Shown here: piece by piece, positions 23,201 to 35,500 of the stretch
How the letters are laid out: each line of letters opens with the position of its first letter
Numbering within the stretch: the stretch's first letter is position 1
NCBI RefSeq assembly: GCF_901933205.1
Contig: NC_044572.1
Span: 21,104,501 to 21,168,500, forward strand
DNA length: 64,000 nucleotides
Reading direction: 5' to 3'
Source of the DNA: Camarhynchus parvulus
Lineage: Eukaryota; Chordata; Aves; Passeriformes; Thraupidae
Notes under the pieces: generated by a model
What the model was told of the DNA's origin: nothing
The model's input: only the letters and a program-made list of their open reading frames with translations
Databases searched by the model: none
Program-made: the position numbers and the translations under genes

Positions 23201-26200
23201 CAGCGGTGGCACTGCCAGCACCTGTTGCCACCCCCTGAGCTGCAGGCTGTGCCACCCACTCACCCGTCCCCGAGACCCCCAGCACCCTTTGATTGTCCTG
23301 GCTAACCCAGGGCTCATAGGGACACCATACCTTACCCAGCCCACACAGCTGGCTGTTGGAATATCTGCTCCCAGAGCAGACCCCACTGCAGGACCCTCTC
23401 CTCCCACATAATTCCTGCTGCCAGCCACTGTCCCTCATATCGTCCTTCAGGTCTCTATCCTGCACACTGATGCTGCAAAGATGAGCTTTCATAATTAGTT
23501 TCTGTTTTTAATAAGATCCATTCTGTGACATGGTTTGTCACTTTATCGTAGGAACACAAAATTTTATTTTAAACAGAGGTAATTTTATGATTAAGTGCAA
23601 AGTGGTGCCAGTTTTTTCTCCTCTGTTGCTCATCTACAGAAGTATTTGGGTGGATATAAGAGAAGGTAGATCAGAAACTTCTTCACAATGTGCCAGAGAA
23701 TATAAAACTGGAAGGCAACTGACAAAAGGTGGCGATGAGACAGTAAGAGAACCGTGTTGCTGCAGAGGTATAAAAACTTAATGTTATAAAGAGAACATTG
23801 CTGAAAAATAAATTTAAGTTATGAGCACATATTCAAAGAGTGCTTGAGGAAGGCAGAAAAATTATATTCATGTAAAAGAGGTAAATCCTGTGGTTGCAGA
23901 GTTTTGAGAAGCTTCCAGACAACAGGACCATTCATTGGCCTCAGCATGTGATCAGGCTGGGTTGGCACATCAGCTATCACAGCCAGGCTAGCCCATCACT
24001 TATCATACCAACTCCCAGCTGCCATTCCAGCGTATTTTTTCTATTCATCTAAGAGTCAAGCTGCCCCTTAGACCAATGTCTGAAAGTTCTGATTGCACAT
24101 ACCTTAGTGAGTAATTGCAGTCTGAATATTAGTGTTATAGACTGCATGATTTAAAATACCCTTTTTGATGGTACGGTGGGGATAAATTTGGATTACATAT
24201 GTCTCCTTATGTAAAAGAGATTTTCTTCTTTTGGTAACACATTGTCTGCTGCATTTGCCTAGCACCCCCTACCATATGCTCTTTAAAACAAGCTGTTGCA
24301 TTTCAAGAATTGTCCCTAGTAATTAACAGGAAAAATATTGTATTTTGGGGCTTTTTTCTGAATAAACTAGAAGACCTTGCATCAATTGAGACTTATTTTT
24401 CCCTCTGGCTACTTGCTTCTGTAAGCCATAAAATAATTTCATTCTGTTCAGATCCTCACCTTCTGCCTGTCAGTTCAGCTTTTGGCACCACTGTTCCAAG
24501 TAAATACAAAGCAAGATTTTTCCAATCATCATTTCCTATCCCCTTTCCATTTTGTCTCTGAGCTTCTTGAAATCCTTAAAATTAATTTGCTCTGAGATCT
24601 TCTTTTCATCTCTGTTTTGCTCTCTTCATTCTCATGCGTAGGTTTTTCCTCTCTTGCTTCCAGAAACCTATGTCTGAACCAGTCTCAGAGCTGCTATTTG
24701 CATCCCCTTGAACCTCTTTCTTTTTTCTGGACCAAAAATTAGCTTTCTTCTTTAATTCCAGGAAGATTTTGCCTCCGTGGCTTTGTTTTCTTCCAATTAA
24801 TCTCCCTAGCACTTGATCAATCAATAGTCTGGGCTGTATGGGCTCCCAGTTCCCTGTTTCCCTCTCAGTCACTGTAAGACAAAACCTCAAATACTTTCCT
24901 TTTCTTCCAGTGCATCAATTCTGGCCCATGAAATTTGCTTTTGATACCTACAGGTATATTATATAATATATATTTTTGTCTATTACAGTAAATCTCAAAA
25001 TCTTGATTTGCCTTCTTCTTCCAGTTTCTTTCCTCTATGGTCTGTCTAATACCCCCTAGATTCTCTAAAGCTTTCTTAAATCCAGAGTGGTGGCAGCTGA
25101 GGGAGTTGTTCATCACCATCTAGTTCTCTCCTTCGTGTGACAGTTGCAGACTTGCTTGGCATTTAGCCATCCAAAACTGAGAAAACAAGAGAATTGTCCT
25201 AAGAGGAGAATAACTTTCGCCTCTTGATGCATAGAGTCCCCTTTTTTAAAGCTACCCACTGATGTTGTTTTCTGTTGGTTTTAAATAATTTTCAATCACT
25301 ATCATAGAAATAGATTTCATATAAATATATAGCAAAGTTCCCAATAAAATGAGGATCATCTTCAACCAGAATTTTGCCTAGGTTTTGTTAATTTGTGGGT
25401 TGTTTTCTCTTTTTTTGAAATGGGGCCTGGAAGGGAAAAGGTCACTTGAATGGAAATCTTTGGCAAAGAAGACTTCAGGAATATTAAAGAGTCCAGAACT
25501 CCAAAATTAGGTCCTCTTGACTGAATGTGCAAAAGAAATCTTGAGTTAATTGCTGTCTTAAGCAATAAAGCTGTTGAGATGTATTACAAGCTGCTCTTAA
25601 TTCCAGCTTTAGGTATTTTAATTTCTTATAAAGGTGTATTGGTTTCTTTGGACTGGTCTTCAATTAGGAAAATGATCAAGGTTTCCTAGAAAGTGAATGG
25701 GAAAAAAGGTGTCCTGAGAACTGGTTCCTTGTTACTTGGCTATCTGGGTTTCACAGGGTGTGACCACAGCCTGAAGATGTCCACAGACCATTGCAGAAGG
25801 CTGAATGCTGTAGAAGACAGAAATAGTATATGAGGAATACTTTAAAGAAATAGCTGGAGTTTTGACTAGCATGTGTCTTGCATACCTTAGGCAAAACTAA
25901 GCCAGAGGTAATCTTCTATAGGTATGTCAATATTTTAGAACTAGTAGTGGTTTTCTCTGTTGACAGTGACAGTTTTTGTAAGCTTTCTTCTAACCTGGAC
26001 AATTAGTTTGCATGTCCCACATATCCAAAACAATTGCCTTTCAAGATATTTCAAGTACATTTCCTCTTGAAAGATTTCTACCTTTCACAAAGCCTCCTTT
26101 GAGATAGTTGGAAAATCCCTGTTTTCTTTAGATCGAATCACCATTTAATTTTGGCATGCAGGGACTTTGTTCAATTTACAAAGACCATCAAGTATCAGGA

Positions 26201-28120
26201 TCAAATACAGCAGCAGTTAAACTCTGCCTCACAGGGAAAAGTTAATTCAACACTTTGATGTATCAAGTGATGATTTAACTCCTCTTGGGAATCCTAGGTG
26301 ATGGATTTTCTCCTTCTAAAACAGCAGCTGCTTCAGTTATGTGTTACCAATTAGGAAATCATTTTCCCGTATTTTGAGCCTGTAGAACATATGGCATGTT
26401 GAGGTCCCCATAATCACATTCATACGTACCCTCACCACTGATTACTCCCCAGGGAACCTAAAGCTCTGCTAAATCAGTGTATAGTCCCTGAAATAGACCC
26501 ATACATGATCCAGTCATCACTACTACAGGAGTAAATCCCCTGTGGTACAGCCTCCAGCTACCTCTCCAAAATTGCCTTCCTCTGGTGAGATGGCTATAGA
26601 CATACAGAAGTTTAAAAGTTCAATTTTATTTAATTTTATAATGAACACTTGTTTCACAGCCTGTGCATGTTTTTCTGTTTTCTGTGTTTTCCTATTCTAA
26701 ATGCCAAATAAGAGGATTTTTCCTAGAACTTTGTTGCTAGGGAATACCTCTGCTGTATATCACACTGAGCACTGAAGGCTATGGTAAAGGAGGTGTTCAC
26801 ATTTTCACGCCAGACCTCTGTTCTGAAGAGGAAATGAATTATGGTTGTCTTGTACAATGGCATCCTGAGCAGCTTAGAGGGCCAGACAAACTGCCAGCCA
26901 ACAGTGACATTACAGCAGAATGTTGTAAAACCAGATCAGAGGGAGGATCTGAGCCATACTCTGTGGAGAAGCGTGAGAGTCTTGGAGAGACTTGCTCTGT
27001 CTAAGCCAGGAGAAGAGGAGGTTTCTGCTGCTCTGTGCTGAAAAGCAGTAGGTACACTCTTGTTGCTCATTCCCCACAAATCTGAAAGCTGCTGGTTGGA
27101 GAGGAGGAGCTTGTCTCCTCCACGGGCTTGGGAGAGCCTTCAGACCAGCTGGCGGAGAATCTGCAACCTGCCAGCACCTGAGTGAGCTCTGCCCACAGGC
27201 GCTCACAGCCCGTCTCGCTCACAGACAGATATTTTGCCACCTGACTCAAAACAAATCTCTGCTCAGAGCATGCTTTTTAACAGCCAGCTTTCATCACTGC
27301 TTCCAGATACCTTCTCCCTTCTTTGCAGCCTGGAGAAGGATGGTGGTCTGGGAGATTTCCAGAGGAGTAAATGTTAGCAGTGCTGGGAGCAGCTTCCCTG
27401 CATTCAGAAGTGATGGTAATGAAACAAAACCAGTGTTGCCAACTATCACATCTTTTTCATATCTCCTGTAACACACAGTGCTCTCTAAAGCTTTGGTTCA
27501 GAATATCATCACTAGAAAAATCTATCTTAGCTTAAATTCCATTGCATACAACTGCTTAGAATTACTAGGGGAATGTAGATTTCAAACAAAATTTAAAGCA
27601 TCTAAAAAGCTTGGTGTATGTTGATGTTCATTTGGTTTGTGTACTTTGATATAGTAATGAAATTAATGGCATTTATGGGTAATCATATCAATTATCAATG
27701 GAGCAAAGTGTACGAGAAAGAAGTAAAGATTAATGAAATCTTGTGAGTAATGTTGCTGGGTATGGCTCATTTTAACTCTAGGCAAATCAAGTTTTAGACT
27801 TTTAAGTTATTTTAAATAATATTATTTAACTTAGTTTTAAATATAGGTAGTTTTCAACATTTTTTAAAATCATGTTCAAGTCATGGTACTTTATAAAGCA
27901 TTGATGCATGCATATACCCTATAGAGTACTGGGAGGGCAAAGGCGGCCAGTGATGAAAACAAGTAACATCACACTCTGAGAGGGGAACTGTAACAAAAAA
28001 AAAGGTATTATCTATCTCATGTACCATCAGCATGGAAGAGAGAAATTATCACTGTTCTCAGCTTGTTACATGGAATTTACTTCCAAATTCAGCCACAAAA
28101 TACATAATTCTAATTCTGCC
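20281..28120. other. Unannotated DNA with one GC-rich island
   Basis: No gene was recognised in this 7.8-kb stretch. The notable part is about 22960-23440, clearly richer in G and C than its surroundings but with few CpG dinucleotides. It holds the longest open frame of the window (22910-23428 minus, 172 codons) plus overlapping open frames on both strands. A 10-bp stem (23044-23053 with 23061-23070) lies inside it. An octamer word ATGCAAAT is at 22510. The rest is AT-rich and featureless. Confidence 0.5.
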
Positions 28121-28320
28121 CGTGAATATGTGATTGCAAGAAGAGTATACCTGAAGCAAATGCATCAGTCATTCAACTCAGTAAAGACCAGCAGGAAAGA
28201 TACATTAAAAATAGCTTCTTACTGTGGAATTAATATACAGGACTCTCGTGGAGTCAGTGGTATAATAAATACAGGGGTGAAGCAGGGAGACCTTCCTATT
28301 TTTTAGTCCCCTTTTTATTT
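28121..28320 (+). mobile_element. Probable fossil of a non-CR1 LINE reverse transcriptase
   Basis: The plus-strand frame starting near 28130 reads like a decayed LINE reverse transcriptase core. FNSV (28172-28183) sits where LINEs have the catalytic A motif (F/Y)xxAFDSV. KDTLKIASYCGI (28199-28234) resembles the following helix (DTLWKI..YGI). TGVKQGD (28271-28291) matches the conserved GV(R/K)QGD/C motif of RT domain B, followed after a stop by SPFYF in place of the usual LSPFLF. The spacing between the two motifs is about 20 residues shorter than usual, implying an internal deletion. The catalytic Asp of AFD is Asn. The YADD box was not found. Motif wording is closer to RTE- or R2-type LINEs than to CR1, but the family cannot be fixed by eye. 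A chance match cannot be excluded. Confidence 0.4.
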
Positions 28321-31300
28321 CCCCCATGTTTGAAAGGAAAAGCTCTAAAAAGGGAACTGTTCCCAAAAGAAACCATATGCACTATCAGTTCACTGCAGTG
28401 GGAACCACTGGATCGTGCCAGATGGAAACTCCTATCTCTGTGAATCTACTGAAGGATGACTTAGTGAATTCCTTGCCTGTTCTACATTGTCTAAACATTT
28501 ATAAATTACCTTCAAACCTGGGATGCAATAGGAACTTGTGGGAGTTCCTGTCTTTGACAGGAGCATGTTTAAAAGACTACTGGCCATATTCTGGCATATG
28601 AAGTGTCACACATACAAACTTCAATGCTGCTCCTCCCACAAATCATTTGTACCTTAAACACACTGTATTTTTAGAGGTGCCACTCATAACACACAATTAC
28701 AGTATCCTGGCTCTGCCTGCCACAACCTCTCTCTTTCATTAATCTTGGAGTAAAAATTCTGAAACCTAGCAATATCTTTGCTATATATACATTTCATTGG
28801 GGCACCAGCTGATTGCTGCATTACTAATTACTATTAATAAATCATTGCAAAAATTCAGAGATCTTAATTGCATCAGAATAATGGATCTGCTCTAGAGAGA
28901 ATGCACAAGGGGTAAAATTATCCTGCAGGATTTGCAACTGTTTGCCTTTAATATTAATAGATTAATTAGCAAGTGCATTTGAGACATGATTGCCTGGAAA
29001 AATTTTCTTCCCAAACTGATGAAACGAACACAACAGGATGAAACTTTGGTTGTCAATGGTTACTCTGTAACCAGATCTCTGAAGAAATTTATTTTTACAA
29101 TAACTTATACAATATTGGCATCATCATTACATGTTCAAATGTGATTAAGAGTTCAGTAAGTGTGATATTTTAAAACATGCTTAAAAGCTATTAAAATGTT
29201 AATGCTCTTGAAATAAATCATATCTTTTCCTAAGGTTCCAAAGATTTCCTTTGGTCTTTCAAGACCCACATATTCTCACAAGACATACAAACCCAGTGGA
29301 TTGTTTTTAAAAGCTTTTTGTAAGTGGTTGGAATTGCAACAATCTGAGCAAAATTTAACTGCGACAACTGGTCTACGGAGAATGCCTGGATGAAAAAGAA
29401 CACAACAAAGGCTCTGAAATGCACAGTGGTACAGTGCTGAATCAGTGCAGCTGGGAGTGTGAGCTTCTGTTCAGACTAATTGGTGATGCATTATCAATGT
29501 TGGAGTGATATGTTTGAAAATAGCTACCCATGATTGCACAACACAGCACTGGTGCTGTCTACCAACCGTGCTGCTGCTGTAAGAGCCATTGCAAACCTGG
29601 TAAAAGCAGCATCCTTGGCTAACCTGTGGCAGAATATGTAATTCCTCTTTGGAGCTATAGGGAGGGCACCATGTGTCTGGACTGATAAGTTATGAGGCTA
29701 AAATCTTTGATTTCTGACAGTTTCTTCCTGCAGCAAGAGATGTATTACACAGTAGTAAATTACTGCCCGAAGAAGAAAAGAGCAATGAGTTTAACTCATG
29801 GCAAAAGAATCCCATGTGGGACAGTAGGTTAAATTCCATAATGACAATGACCCAATCAGACAGCAGGATGCAGGGCATGCAGCCAGAGCATCTCTGGAGA
29901 TGCAGAGCTCTGAGCCCAGTTGCTGCAAACAGCAAAGGCAGAGCTGATCCTGCAGTGATGGAGAAGGAGGCAAGCAGATCAGATGTCAAGACTGTTCCTA
30001 GTCTTACTTTTCCATATCTGTTATTTTCTTGTTCTGTGCTCTGTGTTTCGTTGCCATTTTGTATGTTCATCTCATCTATATGCTGCATTTAAAATTAAGC
30101 AGTGTCCTATGTCTATATAGTTATTTGGTCCAATAATGTGAATTGGATTATAAAACCTGGCTGCAGTATTTGATCTTGAAAAATGAAACAAAAAGTACAA
30201 AAACACAGCACTACACTGATGTGAATGTCTTTACAGGTTGAAATTCTTAGCCTCTAGCCTTAAGGAGCTTGCTCTCTTCCATTTCAGAAACTGTCAGAGC
30301 TTACACCTTCTAGTTAATTAATAATGTGGGGTTACATATAGTCAGAAAAAACTGGCAGGACTTTATTCCAATATGATGCAACTTTGTCTTAGAAAAATTC
30401 CTAAAAGGCATAATAGGAAGGTATGATACTTGAATAGCAAAACTGCCAGAGACTGACTCTATAGCAACAGGCAGCTGATGGTCTGCCTTCCCCAGCTGTT
30501 AAGCTGCTGCTTTACTAGCAAAGTGTCTGCCAACCTCACTCTCCAGACAAGATTTTATTAAAAATTAAACCAGCTTAAGTGAAAGTGCCTATGCAGATGT
30601 TTCAACAGCAATTAAAAGATTACTGAATTTTGCCTCAGATTTTCAAATCAGATTTTTAATTAACTTTAATTATCTTAAGGGCATCTAGAAAAGATGAGAG
30701 GGAATAAAGTAACAAGACAACCAAAGCTCCTGTGTTCTCAGAAAGAATAATCATTTTGCCTTCACGATTTCTGGAACTACTTGCAGAAGTCTGCAAGTGG
30801 AGAGAAAGTAGCTCTTGATTTCAACTCATTTACACTCAGCAGTGGGCTGTCCAGCTCAAGTGCTTGGGCCAGGGCCATTGAGGTCTCAAGTTCATTTGAA
30901 ATAAATGGATCTAGAGTTGCTGCAGATCTTTGTACATCTCTGTGTAAATTTTGTGGCTTACAATGGCCTCAGCTGCAGAAAATAGGAAGTACTACTTCAA
31001 TTACAGACATCCTCAGTGGCTTTGGACAGACATAACTAGCAAGATTCTGTGCCCCCTCTACCTTCGAAACCCAATTTTTTTCCTAAGTCCTTCCTATGTG
31101 CTGGGAAGATAAAATCTGATGGTATAGTTTTGACAGTCTCAGTTAGGCTTGGCAGCAGAAAGATATTCTGGCTGCAAAAAAGACACCCTTTCATTGCAGG
31201 ACAAAACAAGAAACACTCCAAACACTGAAGAGCAGTAAAATGACCCAGCCTGAAATAATCAATTATCAGCACTGAGGGTGCTAAATGAGAGAGTGGGAAA

Positions 31301-32540
31301 TGAAGGCTGAAATACTCTGTGTGCTTCGTGTAGAGCAGGGAAGACAATCATGGTTTCTATGCCTTGGATGGCCAGTCCTGGGGAGAAAAGGTTCCTTTCT
31401 AGTTAAAAATTCTACTTAAAACCTGAAAGATCTTTTTCAGTGAAACTGTGCTTTCCCTTTGAGTGTTTTTTTTTTTTTTTAATGCAAGTTTTCAGGCAAA
31501 ATTTTGTGGCTGAAACATTCCAGTCAGCTCTAGAACTCAGCTGGTGAGCAACAGAGCCCACCTACCTGGATCCCTGGGAAGAAGCCTGGCAGGAGTCCCC
31601 CCACCAGCAGAGTTCACTCCATTGCCTCTGGAGCTTGGGACCTCTTTGCTTTCTCACTTGTGTTATTTCTTTGAAAGTAATGCCAAAAACAAAGCACAAC
31701 GATGTAACACAGAAAAAACAGGAGGGAAGTCAGGATCGGAGACGCTGCGTCCAGTGTGTGCCTTGTCCTAATACAGCAAAATAGATAGTTCAGCCAAAGA
31801 CACGGAACAACTAGGTTATTTTATATAACCTACTGGATTTTTGTTAGGTAACCAGTAAAGGAGGATTGGCCAGTAATCCTCCACCTCTTTCTCAGGGCTT
31901 CTGAGCCATGAGTGTCTTATAGTCCCTCTAATATCCCACTTGAGGGAGAGTCTATCACCATTTAAGAGTTACACTAATAGGATGTTGAGAATGAAGTCTC
32001 TGCTTTTTCATTGTGTAGTGCTCCTCCATGTATTTGTTCCGAAGGCTGGCTACTAAACCTGTCATGAGCCTCCAACTCTCTTGGGCACCACCATGATGAG
32101 TGCATAGCATAAATGTCTGAATTGATACAATGAAAAGTTAACAAACTGCTCAGGTAAAATCAGTCCTGAAATCATGGCATGGTAAGTCATGGAAATGGGC
32201 AATTTAGCTTCTAATATACACTATAACGAAAACAATACTTTTTATTTACCTTGCCACCTACTGACTTTAGACTTGGACTCAGACTGTAATTTCTGTTTGT
32301 CATGGATCCACTCTTTCTTTTTGTTTTTATAATGCCTAGGACAGGGATGTCCAAACTGTAATGTGCCCTCCTAGTTAGGCACTATTGCTACCACAAGATT
32401 GATAACAGTTATATAGTCAGTCTTTCCAAGAAGGAGGATAATAACAGTTAGCAAGCTGCATGAAGAGAATAATGAAATTGCACCTGCTGTTCCTAGATTG
32501 TGTAAAATGTTTAAATGATCATTATTTTCTTATTTAATAT
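28321..32540. other. Unannotated AT-rich DNA
   Basis: There is no gene or clear transposon. Part of 28326-28460 could continue the LINE fossil but is not convincing. 28780-29010 is dense in homeodomain-like words (TTAATTA, ATTAATAG, ATTAATTAGC) and could be a conserved non-coding element. A 15-base T run lies at 31466-31480. Frames at 29690-30088 (minus) and 30781-31035 (plus) show no domain. Confidence 0.45.
31466..31480. repeat. Poly-T run (15 bases)
   Basis: A simple T homopolymer with no recognised retrocopy on its right side. Confidence 0.95.
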
Positions 32541-32580
32541 ACATGTAATGTTATACGTGTAATGTTACACGTGTAATAAT
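32541..32580. repeat. 14-bp tandem repeat with palindromic E-box
   Basis: About 2.9 copies of a 14-bp unit: ACATGTAATGTTAT (32541), ACGTGTAATGTTAC (32555), ACGTGTAATAAT (32569). The second junction creates the 8-bp palindrome ACACGTGT at 32567-32574, containing a CACGTG E-box, and ACGTGTAA / TTACACGT form an inverted pair around TG. The surroundings are AT-rich with no gene. Any binding by bHLH factors is inference only. Confidence 0.85.
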
Positions 32581-35500
32581 TTTCCAGATCATTCCAAAAT
32601 CAGTGAGAGCCTATATTAATTTCACTTGTGATCATAGTGCTAGCAGCAGTGCTCCTTAATCATTTGAATATGCATTTAAGAAAATGGCATGCAATTACAA
32701 ACTGGCAATGCGTGGGATAAAACACATCTGGAGGGACTCTGTTAAGCTTTCTTAAAGCAACATCTTTCAAGGCTGCCCAAGATTTTCTTTTTCCATTTCT
32801 CTTATTCTTCCTGCTAATATAACTGCACACCAAGCCATAAGGATAGCATAAACCTTTTCAAATATCTGGTGTGTTCTTCCTGCACAACTGAGAAAAGGAA
32901 ATTGGAAAAAGTCAGATTGTGATGCTAGTCCTTTGCTTTCCAGGGAACCCTGCCCAGGCTTTGGCTCTGCATTTAAATCTCTTAGAAAGGCAGGGGTAGA
33001 GCAAAGGGTTAGAGTTCATGTTTGGGTCTCACTCAACTCCTCTATTATGCTTTCATTAACACTGAAATGTGTACAAAAATTTTAAAAATCCCTGAAGTCT
33101 CTGCCAACCAATAATAATGAATGTCAGTATTTTGATACATGAAGCAGCTGGTATCTCCTACTAATATTTCAATTAGCAATATGAATGCTAGTTATAAATA
33201 TTTCTGTGCACTTTGGAAATCTACAGTTGGAAGGCTTGGCTGGAGAAGAATTAGAATTGCTGGCATTTTATGACATAGTCTGAATACCCCTTGATGCAGC
33301 AGGTGGACAGGATGCTATATAGATACTATTCAGGCATGTGTTCATATTGCAAACAACATCCCAGCATGGGCTGTAGATAAGACTTGGTATTGATTCCTAT
33401 TTTAGCCTGTCTTTTGGTTGCTTATAGCTTTACAAAGCTGCAAGTGCTATGTCTATGAATTTCTATTTGGAGAATAAATTTGTTTTTGGAGAACTCAGCC
33501 AAAAACTGTTTGAGGAAAAGCTGGTAGTCTCACACAAGTTAATGCATTTGAAGGCCTGAAAACTTCCAGTGCTCCAAGCAGGAGCATGAGGGAGACAGAA
33601 AGCTCTGTTCATGTGTGTCAAAATTGTGCCCAAATTAAAATTTGAAAATTCACTTGGCGTAGGATCAGTTGAGTTTGATTCAAATTTAGTTTTTAAATGC
33701 ACTTACAATTTCCCAATATGCAAACTCTGCCATGTGTGAGTATACTGGGAGCCTGCAGGTAGCAGAAAACAGAGATGAAGGGAAGAGGTAAAGGAACAAA
33801 AATGGAATTGAATGGGAAAAGGAGCTGATGAGGTATGAACCAGATGCTGAACGGATCCAGAGTCAGCAGGTGTGTGGAAGACTGACCTCCAGGGTGGGAA
33901 CCAGCCTGGGAGAGAGCCTGAAACCAAAGTCTGGGATTGTCTGGAGGAAGAGACCAAAGTGGTCACACTACCTGGGCAGCTTCACCTTTGTCTTTGCCAT
34001 CGCCCATGTCATGAATTAAATATACAGCACGAGGGTCTTTGGCTGACCTAGGAAAGCAATTCTTACCGACATAGTCTTCTTATTTGGATTTTCTTTTTTC
34101 TTTCAGCTAGAGAGCAGTGTAGCTATTTCATTTTATCTCAAAAATAGAACTGCAAGAAGAGGTCGCTCTTGCTGTTGCCTTGCTCTTCCCAGCAATCCCC
34201 ATCTCTGCTGGGGAATGCTGCTCCCTGCTCCTGTGCTTCCTTTCCCCTCTGCTGGATTTGCAGTCTGGCCATGTAAAGGAGCATGTGGCTTTTTATATCC
34301 TGAGAACCAATGCAGAGGTGTTAGAAATACTGTCATAATTGTTTGAAGAAAACTGCTAGCCTTTCCAGAAGGAGAGGGAAACAGCAGGAGGGTTCTTTTA
34401 ATGTAAGTTTAATTATAATGGCCAAGTAGCTCAGCACCATCAGACCATAAGTTACAGCTTCTTGTTTATGATACACCTGCCAGGAGGAATTTCAGATTCT
34501 TTAAGATATGTGTCTAATAACTGGTGTCAGTCCCTAAAGGCACAGACCTTCTGCTCCATATCCATCTCCACTTTAACTTGATCATTTTTTATTGAACTAT
34601 GAAAACACGTAGCAAAAAATCCTCTAAAATTAATAACCTATACAATGAAGTAAGATTAATGAAATTCTTTATAAAACAGTTTAATCAGTGACAAGGCTAA
34701 ATGCTGCAGTTCACAAGATCTGAACTTGGAAATTCACAAAATAAATCATTTCTGTTTACTCATGCTGAGTTTATGCTACTCAGACAGTAACAGTAACCTT
34801 CAATGGACGTGCAGAGATCCAAGGGAAGAAGAAAAAGGCCAACAGATGGTACTGTATGTAATTCTTCAGCAGTGTTCACTAACTTTCTTTTCCTTTTGTC
34901 ATTAAATTTTCTAATTTTGCACGGCCATTTGTGAATGCATCAACAGTATTCAATTTAGTGTGTGACACAATGTTTCTTCATGCCCATGAGAAGCATGTTG
35001 AGAATTTTCTAGGCTAGTTTTAGCACAGCTATAATAGCTTGAATGGAGTCTCAAAATATTTTGTATCTGGATGTTGGGGTTTTTTTTCCCCACTGTGTTT
35101 TATCACTGACTATCAAGACTATTGCAGAAACACCTCCCAGGCATGTTATTGTAGAATGTCTGGTGGGTGTGCAGTAGACTTCAGCTGCGACTGTTGTTGC
35201 AGAAGTGCTGGGCAGCAGTTTTGGACTGTATTACTGAGTGTGTGCCAGCCTTCAAATCTGGTGCTAAACTGAGATGCTTGTTGAGAGTGGTATTACTCCC
35301 TTGAGTATCACTTGCAGGATTAGGCATTACTTACACAAAGTTACACAAATGGTACAGTTGTGGAAAAGCTGGAAGTGCTCTGGAACTCCACTGAGATCCT
35401 GTGGTGGGCTTTGCTTGATTTTAACACTGCTTTACATCACAAGGAACATCATCTACAAGGTATCAGTGGTAAATCACAGCCAGAAACAGGATCAGGCAAG

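Noticed and set aside
22910..23492. 172- and 145-codon minus-strand open frames as genes
   Set aside because: They overlap in different frames, with another open frame on the plus strand. GC-rich composition removes stop codons, and no family was recognised.
34420..34450. tRNA-like A-box in AAGTAGCTCAGCACC
   Set aside because: No B-box, acceptor stem or SINE body follows, so a tRNA gene or tRNA-derived SINE is not supported.
35039..35272. Cysteine-rich 77-codon frame
   Set aside because: Cysteine spacing matches no known defensin or zinc-finger pattern, and no signal peptide or splice sites are evident.
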